A stretch of DNA of 64,000 nt from Reyranella sp. (GTDB lineage: Bacteria > Pseudomonadota > Alphaproteobacteria > Reyranellales > Reyranellaceae), in contig JAIEOV010000025.1 in the NCBI GenBank assembly GCA_019750135.1, forward strand, positions 1 to 64,000, read 5' to 3'. The notes below the pieces were generated by a model, which saw only the letters and a list, made by a program, of their open reading frames with translations, made no database searches and was not told the DNA's origin. This document shows positions 44,149 through 52,307 of this stretch, piece by piece (position 1 is the first letter of the stretch; each line of letters starts with the position of its first letter). The position numbers and the translations under genes were made by a program.

Positions 44149-45207
44149 ATGAATAAGCCTCGCGCGCAACGTCCCTCCTCCGACAGCGAGTGGTTCAGGC
44201 GCACCGTGCTGGTGCTTTGCGCCATCCTTATGGGCCTGGTGTCGCTGGAATTTGCAGTCCGGGCGTCGACCTGGGGATATCTCTTCGCCTATCCCAACTT
44301 TGTGCTCACGGCGCGCAGCGTTCTCGCCGAGCGCGACGCCGGCCGTTATGTGCATGACCGCGAGCTGGGTCACGTGCCGCGCGCCGGCTATGCCGCCCCC
44401 GGCACGACGATCGAGGCCGACGGGCTTCGACGCACGGGTGAGCAGGTCGCCGGGGCGCCAATCCTGGCGGTCGGCGATTCGTTCACCTACGGCGACGAGG
44501 TCAATGACGGCCAGACCTGGCCGGCGCAGCTGCAGCAGCTGACCGGGCGGCGGGTGCTGAACGCGGGCGTGAGCGGCTACGGCTTCGACCAGATCGTGCT
44601 GCGGGCCGAGCAGACGGCAGCCAAGTACAAGCCGGCCGTCATCGTCGTGAGCTTCATCGCGGACGACATAAGGCGCACCGAGATGCGGCGCCTGTGGAGC
44701 GCCGACAAGCCCTACTTCGTGATCGAGGACGGCAAGCTTTTACTGCGCGGCGTGCCCGTGCCGCCACGTGCGGATCCGGCGAGCACGCTCACCTTCTGGC
44801 AGTGGACGCTGGGCTACAGTCATCTGTTCGACTTCATTCTGCGGCGGCTCGACCTGCTGCACGACTGGTACGGCGACCACCAGCGCGTGCTGGCGCCGGG
44901 CACCGGCGAGTACCTCTCCTGCCTGCTGACCGCGCGGCTGGCCGAGCTGCAGAAGCAGAGCGGCGCCAAGGTCATCGTCATGGCCGAGTACGATCCCGTG
45001 GTGTGGGACGACCCCGCCTTCGCCGCCACGCAGCGGCACATGACGCAAGGGCTGCTCGCCTGCGCGACGAAGAACGGTATGGCGACCATCGACAGCTTCA
45101 ACGCCATGGCGGCCACCGGTGCGCCGAGAAAGCTCTACGCCACCTGGCACATGAACGAGCCCGGCAACCGCCTCATCGCCGGGCTGGTGGCGGAGAAGCT
45201 GAGGTGA
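44149..45207 (+). CDS. membrane-anchored SGNH/GDSL hydrolase-like protein
   Basis: This 352-aa protein has one N-terminal membrane segment (VLVLCAILMGLVSLEFAVRA). The SGNH blocks are GDSFTYGDEV (catalytic Ser), GVSGYGFDQ (Gly), and the late HMNEPGN with the expected His near the C-terminus, with Asn in the middle region. Family members are esterases or acyl transferases of polysaccharides. It is divergent from the methyltransferase gene. Confidence 0.8.
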   Translation: MNKPRAQRPSSDSEWFRRTVLVLCAILMGLVSLEFAVRASTWGYLFAYPNFVLTARSVLAERDAGRYVHDRELGHVPRAGYAAPGTTIEADGLRRTGEQVAGAPILAVGDSFTYGDEVNDGQTWPAQLQQLTGRRVLNAGVSGYGFDQIVLRAEQTAAKYKPAVIVVSFIADDIRRTEMRRLWSADKPYFVIEDGKLLLRGVPVPPRADPASTLTFWQWTLGYSHLFDFILRRLDLLHDWYGDHQRVLAPGTGEYLSCLLTARLAELQKQSGAKVIVMAEYDPVVWDDPAFAATQRHMTQGLLACATKNGMATIDSFNAMAATGAPRKLYATWHMNEPGNRLIAGLVAEKLR

Positions 45208-45214
45208 GTTCTTA

Positions 45215-45241
45215 GCTGGGAGCGCGCCACTCCGTGGCGCG
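45215..45241. repeat. REP-like palindromic unit upstream of the RAYT gene
   Basis: A 27-bp unit begins GCTGGGAGCGCGCCACTCC and folds into CGCGCCAC/GTGGCGCG arms with a short loop. Units of the same family lie downstream in inverse orientation (45816, 47321) and direct (47268), and at the guaA end (38071-38176). Confidence 0.85.
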
Positions 45242-45269
45242 TCTTCGCGTCGCCCGCTAACGTCGGGGC

Positions 45270-45812
45270 ATGGAGCACAAGGGATGGCACTCCCGCGGCT
45301 ATCTCCCGCACTTTGATTCGCAGGATGTCGTCCAGTTCGTGACGTTTCGGCTCACCGACAGCCTGCCAAAAGAGGCGGCGCTCCGACTGCGCAGTGCAGC
45401 TCAACCGGAAAGCCTGCGAGACGAATTCCTCGATCGAGGCTGGGGTGCCTGCTGGCTGGGAAATGACCGCGTCGCGCAGCTTGTCGAACAGGCCTTGATG
45501 ATCTTCGACGGCGAGCGATATCGCTTGCATGCCTGGAGCATCATGCCGAACCACGTTCACGTGCTGCTCAGCATCATGCCAGGACGGCCACTTGGAACGG
45601 TCGTCAGTTCCTGGAAGCGATTCACGGCGCGCGAAGCGAACATCGCTCTCGGCCGCACGGGCGAGTTCTGGCAAGCCGACTATTGGGACCGATTCATACG
45701 AAACGAGGAGCACTTCTCGGCAACGGAGAGCTACATCGATCTCAATCCAGTCAAGGCCGGACTGGTTGCAGAAGCTCACCTATGGCCATGGGGCAGCGCG
45801 CGGTTGCGATGA
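45270..45812 (+). CDS. REP-associated Y1 transposase (RAYT, TnpA_REP)
   Basis: This 180-aa protein has the HUH signature in MPNHVHVLL (H95, H97) and the FWQADYWDRFIRN block with the catalytic Tyr (Y138) plus the trailing YIDLNPVKAGLV. RAYT proteins cut single-stranded REP hairpins and are held responsible for spreading REP/BIME repeats. Inverted REP units bracket this gene, so this is a complete REPtron-like unit. It begins about 30 bp after the upstream REP. Confidence 0.9.
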   Translation: MEHKGWHSRGYLPHFDSQDVVQFVTFRLTDSLPKEAALRLRSAAQPESLRDEFLDRGWGACWLGNDRVAQLVEQALMIFDGERYRLHAWSIMPNHVHVLLSIMPGRPLGTVVSSWKRFTAREANIALGRTGEFWQADYWDRFIRNEEHFSATESYIDLNPVKAGLVAEAHLWPWGSARLR

Positions 45813-45815
45813 AGA

Positions 45816-45827
45816 CGCGCCACGGAG
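45816..45827. repeat. left half of a REP unit interrupted by the IS110-family element
   Basis: CGCGCCACGGAG here continues as TGGCGCGCTTCCAGC at 47241-47255, which together restore a REP unit inverse to the one at 45215. The break lies at the AG dinucleotide in the palindrome loop. Confidence 0.75.
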
Positions 45828-45936
45828 ATGGGGTAACGGGCGTGCCAGCTGGCCTAGAGAGGTGGTCGTCCCTCACAGTGATGGTGTGAACGGAGTCGGG
45901 CTTTCGCCTGCTCCAAAGCATCAAGGAAGGACGACC

Positions 45937-46977
45937 ATGAAGCACTATGCCGGGATCGACGTGTCTTTGGAAAGCGCCAGTGTCTGCATTGTAGATGAGC
46001 GCGGGCTGATCGTACGCGAGGGCAAGGTTGCCAGTGACCCTGAGGCGTTGATCGGGTGGCTGGTCAAGTCTGGTGCCAAGGTGGCGCTGATCGGTCTGGA
46101 GGCCGGCCCCTTGTCGCAGTGGCTTCATGCTGGGTTGAGCCAGGCCGGCCTGACGGTGGAACTGCTGGAGACCCGGCACGTTCGCGCCGCTTTCAAAGCG
46201 ATGCCGGTGAAGACCGACCGCAAGGATGCGCGCGGGATCGCGCAGTTGATGCGCCTGGGCTGGTATCGACCGGTGCATTGCAAGTCGCTGCCGGCGCAGG
46301 AGATGCGAGCGCTGCTGGTGGCGCGCAAGCTGCTGCAGGAGAAGCTGCACGCCGTTGAGATGAGCCTGCGCGGGATCCTGAGGAACTTCGGGGCCAAGGT
46401 TGGTCAGACGACGGCGCGAAGCTTCGAAGGTCGGGTGCGCACGTTGGTCGACGGTCAACCGACGCTTCAGACGATAGCCGATGGCCTGCTGGCGGCGCGT
46501 ACGACGTTGGCCCGCGAGCTGGCAACGCTGGAGAAGCGCGTGCGGTCGACCTCGCGCCACGACGATCGGGTCAAGCTCATGATGACGGCCCCTGGCGTGG
46601 GCAGCATCGTCGGCCTGACCTACGTGGCGGCGATCGATGCGCCTGAGCGGTTCCGCTCGTCGAGCAGCCTGGGACCGCACTTCGGCATGACACCCAAGCG
46701 ATACCAGTCGGGGCAGATCGACATCAGCGGCCGCATCTCCAAGATCGGCGATGGCACGGTCCGCAGCGCCTTGTACGAGGCTGCCCACATCATTCTGACC
46801 AGGCCGGTCAAGGATGCCGGCGCTCTCAAGCGCTGGGCCCTCGCCATCGCCAAGCGAGCCGGCAAGAAGAAGGCCAAGGTCGCCCTGGCACGCAAGCTGG
46901 CGGTCATCCTGCATCGCATGTGGATGGACTGGATGCCGTTCGATCCAACCAAGGCCGTCGGCAGCGCCACAGCCTGA
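45937..46977 (+). CDS. IS110-family transposase
   Basis: This 346-aa protein has the RuvC-like DEDD catalytic domain (YAGIDVS with D8, GLEAGPLSQWL, VKTDRKDARGIAQL) and the C-terminal Tnp_IS110_2 part with APGVGSIVGLTYVAAID and GMTPKRYQSGQID, where the catalytic Ser is expected in the QSG motif. Both parts are complete, so the element may be active. IS110-family recombinases use a bridge RNA from their non-coding ends to pair donor and target. Confidence 0.95.
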   Translation: MKHYAGIDVSLESASVCIVDERGLIVREGKVASDPEALIGWLVKSGAKVALIGLEAGPLSQWLHAGLSQAGLTVELLETRHVRAAFKAMPVKTDRKDARGIAQLMRLGWYRPVHCKSLPAQEMRALLVARKLLQEKLHAVEMSLRGILRNFGAKVGQTTARSFEGRVRTLVDGQPTLQTIADGLLAARTTLARELATLEKRVRSTSRHDDRVKLMMTAPGVGSIVGLTYVAAIDAPERFRSSSSLGPHFGMTPKRYQSGQIDISGRISKIGDGTVRSALYEAAHIILTRPVKDAGALKRWALAIAKRAGKKKAKVALARKLAVILHRMWMDWMPFDPTKAVGSATA

Positions 46978-46989
46978 TACGAAGGAGCC

Positions 46990-47220
46990 ATTCGACAGTT
47001 CGAGCGGGCCTGCCATCAACCGCTCGAGGCGAGGTCCCGTCGCTGGGACGGCAATCAGGTCAGGCCGAGGAGCGCGCAGCAGCAGTCTGCGAAGACTGAC
47101 TGCGCCACGGAGATGGACCGACTTGGTTCTTACGAATCTCATCATGTGGCGGCCGCAGCGCCGACCACGGACAGAAGCACGTGCCCGGCGACTGGACCCG
47201 ACCTCAAGAGGGATTGACTT
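46990..47220 (+). ncRNA. candidate bridge RNA of the IS110-family element
   Basis: The region after the transposase is rich in hairpins: CGAGCGG/CCGCTCG around 47006-47030, GTCCC/GGGAC near 47035-47049, CAGTCT-GCGA-AGACTG at 47083-47098, and a stem containing GTGGCG near 47150. At 47102-47116 it carries GCGCCACGGAGATGG, identical to the left target junction at 45817-45831. This is the kind of target-matching guide expected of a bridge RNA. Ends and fold are approximate. Confidence 0.5.
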
Positions 47221-47267
47221 CTCAAGGCCCGTTACAGAAGTGGCGCGCTTCCAGCAAAGACTTCATC

Positions 47268-47347
47268 GCTGGGAGCGCGGCACTCCGTGCCGCTCATGGG
47301 CAAGTGGTTCGCGAAGAAAACGCGCCACGGAGTGGCGCGCTCCCAGC
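47268..47347. repeat. pair of inverted REP units before guaB
   Basis: Unit 1 (47268-47293) is direct (GCTGGGAGCGCGGCACTCC start), and unit 2 (47321-47347) is inverse and ends CGCGCTCCCAGC. They form a BIME-like pair 6 bp from the guaB stop and may serve as its transcription end. Confidence 0.8.
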
Positions 47348-47352
47348 AAAGA

Positions 47353-48813
47353 CTACATCCCACCCCGGTAGTTCGGTGCTTCGCGCATGATCTCGACGTC
47401 GTGGACGTGGCTCTCGCGCAAACCCGAACCCGTGATGCGCAGGAACTGGCAGTTCCGCTGCATGTCCTTGATGGTGCCGTTGCCGGTGTAGCCCATGGCC
47501 GCCTTCAGGCCGCCGACCAGCTGGTGGACGATGTTGCCGACCGGGCCCTTGTAGGGCACGCGGCCTTCGATGCCTTCCGGCACCAGCTTCAGCGAGCTCT
47601 CGACCTCCTGCTGGAAGTAGCGGTCGGCCGAGCCGCGCGCCATGGCGCCGATCGAGCCCATGCCGCGGTACGACTTGTAGGAGCGGCCCTGGTAGAGGAT
47701 CACCTCGCCGGGCGCCTCGTCGGTGCCGGCCAGCAACGAGCCGATCATGGCGCAGTCGGCGCCGGCCGCGATCGCCTTGGCGAGGTCGCCCGAATACTTG
47801 ATGCCGCCGTCGCCGATCGCCGGCACGCCCGCGGCATGGCAGACCTCGGAGGCTTCGAGGATCGCCGTGAGCTGCGGCACGCCCACGCCCGCCACCATGC
47901 GGGTGGTGCAGATCGAGCCCGGGCCGATGCCGATCTTGACGGCGTCGGCGCCGGCATCGATCAGCGCCTTGGCGCCCTCGGCGGTGGCGACGTTGCCCGC
48001 CATGATCTGGGTGTAGTTGCTGAGCTTCTTCACGCGCGTCACCGCCTCGAGCACGCCCTTGGAATGGCCGTGCGCGGTGTCGACCACGATCACGTCGACC
48101 TCGGCGTCGATCAGCAGCTGGGCGCGGCGCAGGCCGTCCTCGCCGACGCCGGTCGCGGCGGCGGTGCGCAGGCGGCCCTTCTCGTCCTTGCTGGCGCCTG
48201 GGAACTTGTTGGCCTTCTCGATGTCCTTCACCGTGATCAGGCCGATGCAGCGGTAGTCCTTGTCGACGACCAGAAGCTTCTCGATGCGGTATTGATGCAG
48301 CAGCCGCTTGGCCTCGTCAGTGGTGGCGCCTTCGCGCACGGTGACCAGGCGCTCCTTGGTCATCAGCGCGCTCACCGGCATCTTGTCGTCCGTGGCGAAG
48401 CGGACGTCGCGGTTGGTCAGGATGCCGACCAGCTTGCCGCTCTTCTCGACGACGGGGATGCCCGAAATGCCGTGACGCGTCATCAGCCCCAAGGCGTCGG
48501 CCAAGCTCTGTTCGGGATGGATAGTGACGGGATTTACCACCATGCCGGATTCGAACTTCTTGACCTTGCGCACCTCGTTGGCCTGCGCCTCGGCATCGAG
48601 GTTCTTGTGGATGACGCCGATGCCGCCGGCCTGGGCCATGGCGATGGCCATGGGGGCCTCGGTGACCGTGTCCATCGCCGCCGACATAAGCGGGATGCGC
48701 AATTCGACGGTCCGGGTAAGCCTCGTCCTCGTGTCGGTTTGATTGGGCAGCACCGCCGAGGCGGCGGGCTTCAGGAGGACGTCATCGAAAGTGAGCGCTT
48801 CCTGAAACTGCAT
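47353..48813 (-). CDS. guaB: inosine-5'-monophosphate dehydrogenase
   Basis: This 486-aa protein oxidises IMP to XMP with NAD+, the step before GMP synthase. The active-site Cys loop is GPGSICTTRMVAG, two CBS domains are inserted (about residues 95-215), and the flap region follows. ATG at 48813 has GGAGG upstream; the longer frame would run into the leader hairpin. It forms the purine pair with guaA at 38181. Confidence 0.97.
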   Translation of the reverse strand: MQFQEALTFDDVLLKPAASAVLPNQTDTRTRLTRTVELRIPLMSAAMDTVTEAPMAIAMAQAGGIGVIHKNLDAEAQANEVRKVKKFESGMVVNPVTIHPEQSLADALGLMTRHGISGIPVVEKSGKLVGILTNRDVRFATDDKMPVSALMTKERLVTVREGATTDEAKRLLHQYRIEKLLVVDKDYRCIGLITVKDIEKANKFPGASKDEKGRLRTAAATGVGEDGLRRAQLLIDAEVDVIVVDTAHGHSKGVLEAVTRVKKLSNYTQIMAGNVATAEGAKALIDAGADAVKIGIGPGSICTTRMVAGVGVPQLTAILEASEVCHAAGVPAIGDGGIKYSGDLAKAIAAGADCAMIGSLLAGTDEAPGEVILYQGRSYKSYRGMGSIGAMARGSADRYFQQEVESSLKLVPEGIEGRVPYKGPVGNIVHQLVGGLKAAMGYTGNGTIKDMQRNCQFLRITGSGLRESHVHDVEIMREAPNYRGGM

Positions 48814-48835
48814 GCCAACCTCCGTGAGGAGAAAC

Positions 48836-48873
48836 AAAAAAGGCGGCCCGTCCCTCCAGAGAAGGCGGCCGCC
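48836..48873 (-). terminator. terminator-like hairpin in the guaB leader (possible attenuator)
   Basis: In the guaB direction GGCGGCC (48873-48867) pairs with GGCCGCC (48848-48842) and is followed by six T (48841-48836). A possible promoter (TTGCGT 48914-48909, TACAAA 48892-48887, 16-bp spacer) lies upstream of it, so the hairpin would be inside the guaB leader. It may alternatively end the rlmE/ppx transcript. The rest of 48814-49071 shows no gene. Confidence 0.55.
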
Positions 48874-49071
48874 GGGTTGGCGGCGCTTTGTACACTAAGG
48901 CGTGCTGAACGCAAGGGGTTGTGGGCGGTGGATAGAGCCTCTCGGGAAAACGCCCCCTGGCCGCACGAAACTGTCCGTGTGCTCAGTCGCCGAGCAACTT
49001 CCGGACAGGCCGCAGCGCTCGCGCCGGTCGCCCACCGGGGCGCTGGCCACAGGTGGCGCGACCCATGGCGG

Positions 49072-49761
49072 TCATCCTCGGAAGCCGGTCCCCACGACGT
49101 ACATCTCCGCCGAATCGGCGCGGCTGGCCTCGGGCTTCACGTGGCGTACCTTGGCGAAGTCGCGTTTCAAGCGGTCGAGCAAGGTGCGCTCGGTGCCGCC
49201 GCGCAGGACCTTGGCGACGAAGCTGCCGCCCGGCTTCAGCACCTGGCGGGCGAAATCGTGCGCCGCCTCGGCGAGCCCCATGATGCGCAGATGGTCGACC
49301 TGGGTCTCGCCGGTGGCGGCAGCCGCCATGTCGCTCAACACGACGTCGGCTGGCCCGCCCAGCAGCTCCTCGAGCACGGCGGGCGCATCGTCGTCATAAA
49401 AATCCTTGGCCAGCACGGTGGCGCCGGCGACCGGCTCGATCGGCGTCAAGTCGAGGCCGGCCACGACGCCGCCGGTCTGCAGCGGCCGCACGCGCTCGAC
49501 GGCGACCTGGGTCCAGCCGCCAGGCGCAGCACCGAGATCGACGACGCGGGCGCCGGGCTTCAGGAAACGGAACTGGTCGTCGAGCTGCAGCAGCTTGAAG
49601 GCGGCGCGCGAGCGATAGCCGCGCTTCTTGGCCTCGGCGACGTAGGGGTCGTTGAGCTGGCGCTGCAGCCAGCGCTGAGACGACACGGTGCGGCCGCGTG
49701 CGGTCTTCACGCGCACGGTGGCTCGGCGTCCGGTGGGCTTGCTCGATTTATTCTTCGTCAC
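49072..49761 (-). CDS. rlmE: 23S rRNA (uridine-2552-2'-O)-methyltransferase
   Basis: This 229-aa protein has a basic N-terminal tail and the FtsJ/RrmJ methyltransferase core: SAM motif VVDLGAAPGGWTQVA, and the catalytic K-D-K-E set in YRSRAAFKLLQLD, VVLSDMAAA, GSFVAKVLRGG and VKPEASR. It methylates U2552 of the A-loop in the 50S subunit. The start overlaps the end of the upstream phosphatase gene by 14 bp. Confidence 0.95.
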   Translation of the reverse strand: MTKNKSSKPTGRRATVRVKTARGRTVSSQRWLQRQLNDPYVAEAKKRGYRSRAAFKLLQLDDQFRFLKPGARVVDLGAAPGGWTQVAVERVRPLQTGGVVAGLDLTPIEPVAGATVLAKDFYDDDAPAVLEELLGGPADVVLSDMAAAATGETQVDHLRIMGLAEAAHDFARQVLKPGGSFVAKVLRGGTERTLLDRLKRDFAKVRHVKPEASRADSAEMYVVGTGFRG

Positions 49762-50833
49762 GGCAGCGGAACGGATCTGCCTCTCGGTCGGCCTGGCGCA
49801 TGAGGTCCATTAGCACGCCCTCGCGCAGGCCGCGATCGGCCACGCGCACCATCGGCGCCTGCCACTGGCGGCACACCGCTTCAAGGATGGCGCCGCCGGC
49901 CAGGGCGAGATCGGCGCGCTCGTTGCCGATGCAGGGCATGTCGGTCAACTCGATGACGGATTTCTCCGACAGCTGGTCGCAGATGCGCAGGATGGAATCG
50001 CGGCCGATGCGCGAGCCGTCGACCAGGGTGCGGTTGTAGCGCTTCAGGCCGAGATGATGGGCGCTGACCGTCGTGACGGTGCCCGAGGCGCCGACCATCT
50101 GGACCTCGCCGCGGGCGATGGCGCCGCCGATGCCGTGCTTGGCGCAGAACGGCCGCAGGTCGGCGCGGATGCGCTCGACCATGTCGTCGTAGCAGGCGCG
50201 CGTGACGGGCTGCTCGCGCGGCTGGCCCTTGACGCAGGATTCGGTGAGGGTGACGACGCCCCACGGCACGGAGGTCATGTCCAGAAGCTCGGTGGCGACG
50301 CCGCCCAGGCGATCGGCGCGGCGGAAGACCTTGATCCAGCTCACTTCGGTCGAGCCGCCGCCGATGTCGATCAGCAGGCCGTAGGGGATTTCGGGATCGA
50401 GCAGGTTCTCGCAGCTTGCCAGGGCGAGCCGCGCCTCCTCGGCAGGCGGGATGACCTCGAAGCAGAGGCCGGTGCGCTCTTTCACCAGGGCCAGGAAGTC
50501 CTCGCCATTGCAGGCGCGGCGGCAGGCCTCGGTGGCGATGTGGCGGGCACGGCTGACCCGATGGCGCTCGATCTTGGACGCGCAGACGCCCAGCGCATGC
50601 AAGGTGCGCTCGATCGCTTCGCCGCACAGCGACCCGTTCAGCGCCACTCCCTCACCCAGCCGGACCGGCCGGGAGTAGGCGTCGATGACTTCGTAGCCGT
50701 CGACCGACGCCCGGGCCACCAGGAGCCGGCAATTGTTGGTGCCGAGATCGATGGCGGCGAAAGTGTGCGCAAAACGACCGCTGTGCCAGCCTCCTTTGTT
50801 CCCCCCTGCTTGGGGAGTGGATTCCCCGGCCAT
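49748..50833 (-). CDS. Ppx/GppA family exopolyphosphatase / pppGpp phosphatase
   Basis: This 361-aa protein has the ASKHA-fold phosphate motifs FAAIDLGTNNCRLLVA and LLIDIGGGSTEVSW, plus VGASGTVTTVSAHHL. Members cleave polyphosphate or pppGpp; which one cannot be told. It is shorter than Ppx of E. coli, lacking the C-terminal HD-like domain, like alphaproteobacterial GppA-type proteins that pair with rlmE, a known neighbourhood in this class. ATG at 50833 is preferred over the longer frame. Confidence 0.9.
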   Translation of the reverse strand: MAGESTPQAGGNKGGWHSGRFAHTFAAIDLGTNNCRLLVARASVDGYEVIDAYSRPVRLGEGVALNGSLCGEAIERTLHALGVCASKIERHRVSRARHIATEACRRACNGEDFLALVKERTGLCFEVIPPAEEARLALASCENLLDPEIPYGLLIDIGGGSTEVSWIKVFRRADRLGGVATELLDMTSVPWGVVTLTESCVKGQPREQPVTRACYDDMVERIRADLRPFCAKHGIGGAIARGEVQMVGASGTVTTVSAHHLGLKRYNRTLVDGSRIGRDSILRICDQLSEKSVIELTDMPCIGNERADLALAGGAILEAVCRQWQAPMVRVADRGLREGVLMDLMRQADREADPFRCRDEE

Positions 50834-51013
50834 CTGGAACTCTTTCCTTGGGCCGATGGTAACCCAGGGAAGAGGCCGGGGCGAGACCTCAGAACAGGCG
50901 TCTCGGGAACGCCACGTGCCGAGAGGTCCATTCTGCACGCCGGCCAAGCACGTTCTGCTTGGGTTACCGGCCACCCGCCGAAGTCGCTCCCTACTCTCGA
51001 GCCTCCCTGGGGC

Positions 51014-51064
51014 CGGACGGGCGCGACGCTGCGCGAATTGAGAGCTACGCGCCGCGCCCGTCCG
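51014..51064. terminator. 12-bp inverted repeat at the left border of the prophage late region
   Basis: CGGACGGGCGCG (51014-51025) and CGCGCCCGTCCG (51053-51064) are perfect arms with a 27-bp loop and no T-run. It lies after the last lysis gene and before the ppx promoter, so it could end the phage transcript. The stretch 50834-51117 holds no gene or tRNA that I can recognise. Confidence 0.45.
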
Positions 51065-51117
51065 CGCACTTCCTTCTTCCTCGGGCATCACCGCGGCTAG
51101 ACATTTTGAGGCGCAGG

Positions 51118-51345
51118 TCATCGGCCCTCACCTCTGCAAGCGCGCGATTGGTCCCGCAACCGACCATAATCCGGCATCATCACGCCGCGTATTATGCCAT
51201 CGCGAGGGAGAGTCGCGAGTTCGCCCGCTGCGCCGCGCTGTTGTTCGGCCGAGTACTCGACCTCTCGCGGGCAAGCGCTAGAAACTGCCGTCGCGCAGCC
51301 GGCGGTCGACGTCGTCAGGAGTACGAGGGCCATTAGCGTCCGCAT
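51118..51345 (-). CDS. Rz1-like outer-membrane spanin lipoprotein
   Basis: This 75-aa protein has a lipoprotein signal with lipobox STAGC (C17) and a short mature part with Pro/Cys (SACPREVEYSAEQQRG). It overlaps the Rz-like gene by 68 bp in another frame, the classical embedded Rz/Rz1 layout. Its role is fusion of inner and outer membrane at lysis. Confidence 0.7.
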   Translation of the reverse strand: MRTLMALVLLTTSTAGCATAVSSACPREVEYSAEQQRGAAGELATLPRDGIIRGVMMPDYGRLRDQSRACRGEGR

Positions 51346-51496
51346 CGGTGATGCTCCGTTGAGTTGCGATGGTCTTGCCGAGCTGGTCGGCGCGCTCAGC
51401 GTTCCCGCCGGCAGATCGGCCTTCCAGGTAAATACCGCCGGCGACTGCGAGCGCGGCCACCACCGCGCCTGCAATAAGCCAGAGCCTGCCCGTCAT
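51278..51496 (-). CDS. Rz-like inner-membrane spanin
   Basis: This 72-aa protein has an N-terminal membrane segment (LWLIAGAVVAALAVAGGIYLEG) and a short helical periplasmic tail. It is unusually short for Rz. The start overlaps the lysozyme stop as ATGA. Confidence 0.65.
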   Translation of the reverse strand: MTGRLWLIAGAVVAALAVAGGIYLEGRSAGGNAERADQLGKTIATQRSITDADANGPRTPDDVDRRLRDGSF

Positions 51497-52224
51497 GTTG
51501 ACAGCACCTCCCCGCGCCGCCGCTTCTGAAGGTAGCGCCAAAGCATGTACGCTGCGGCCGCCAACGCGATCACCGACAACGCCGCGCCCCCAAGGGCCAT
51601 CACATTCCGAAGCGATGCGCCTGTTGTGGCGATCGCGTTCAGCACGGGCGTAACCTGATCCGCCACAGAGCCGATGCCAGCGGCAACCGTCACGCCGCCG
51701 GCGATAACGGTCCTGCTGCTCGTGGCAGGCGTCGGTGGAGCGACTACCTGCGGCATGTCTCTCTCAACCGAGCTTTCCGGAGTCAGATAGAACGCCGTCT
51801 CGGCAGCACGGCGACGGGTCAGCCCAGGCATCTCTTGCAGCCGGCCATTCACCATCGCCTTGTTCCACATGCCGAAGGCTCGTGCAGCACCTTGGTGATC
51901 ACCCAGGCGATGCAGCCGCAGGACTGTCGACCCATTAAAGCCCGCGACACCGATGTTGAAGGCCAGCGAGACCATGGCGTCGAATTCATGCTGGCTGGCG
52001 TCACAACCGCCCAGCGCATCGTCGACTGCTCGTCCGTAGGCGTCCAGGTCGGCCTTGAGCAGGGTATCGGCACGCCCCTCGGTAACCTTGTCGCCAGGCT
52101 GGACACCGTCGGTGTGGCCATAGCCGATCGTCCACTTCCCTGCCGGGCAGAGGTAAGCGGTCAGCGACAGCCCTTCAAACTGCTGGATGAGGGCACGGCC
52201 CTCTGCGCTGATTTCGCGTGTCAT
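51493..52224 (-). CDS. phage GH24 lysozyme with C-terminal membrane segment
   Basis: This 243-aa protein has an N-terminal T4-type muramidase. The triad pattern is E-8aa-C-5aa-T (EGLSLTAYLCPAGKWT), with Cys in place of the usual Asp, a known functional variant. Residues about 170-243 hold a hydrophobic C-terminus (VMALGGAALSVIALAAAAYMLW followed by RYLQKRRRG), which would anchor the enzyme. No separate holin gene is seen. The ATG at 52224 fits AGGAGG spacing better than the one at 52227. Confidence 0.85.
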   Translation of the reverse strand: MTREISAEGRALIQQFEGLSLTAYLCPAGKWTIGYGHTDGVQPGDKVTEGRADTLLKADLDAYGRAVDDALGGCDASQHEFDAMVSLAFNIGVAGFNGSTVLRLHRLGDHQGAARAFGMWNKAMVNGRLQEMPGLTRRRAAETAFYLTPESSVERDMPQVVAPPTPATSSRTVIAGGVTVAAGIGSVADQVTPVLNAIATTGASLRNVMALGGAALSVIALAAAAYMLWRYLQKRRRGEVLST

Positions 52225-52307
52225 CATCGACCTCCTATTGGCGCTAGCTGCCACAGCCGTCGCTGCAGCTCCTCGATTTGCTGGTCTTGCAACACCGCTC
52301 CCGTCCC

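Larger units (their letters stand above)
45826..47238 (+). mobile_element. IS110-family (IS1111-like) insertion sequence in a REP palindrome
   Basis: The element is about 1.41 kb. Its ends are set by the two REP halves and by a perfect subterminal inverted repeat GTAACGGGC (45833-45841) / GCCCGTTAC (47227-47235), 3-6 bp inside the ends. Subterminal repeats and a long 3' non-coding region (46978-47238, 261 bp) against a short 5' one (about 105 bp) suit the IS1111 subgroup. The core dinucleotide would be AG (CT on the other strand). The exact ends are my reading; the alternative border at 47117 is discussed in findings. Confidence 0.75.

Noticed and set aside
47102..47116. The second 15-mer copy as a target-site duplication marking the IS right end
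   Set aside because: The subterminal inverted repeat and the REP right half lie further right (47227-47255), and IS110-family elements do not make such duplications. Kept as an alternative only.
50834..51117. tRNA or attachment site at the prophage border
   Set aside because: No cloverleaf or T-loop signature was found, and only one prophage end is visible.
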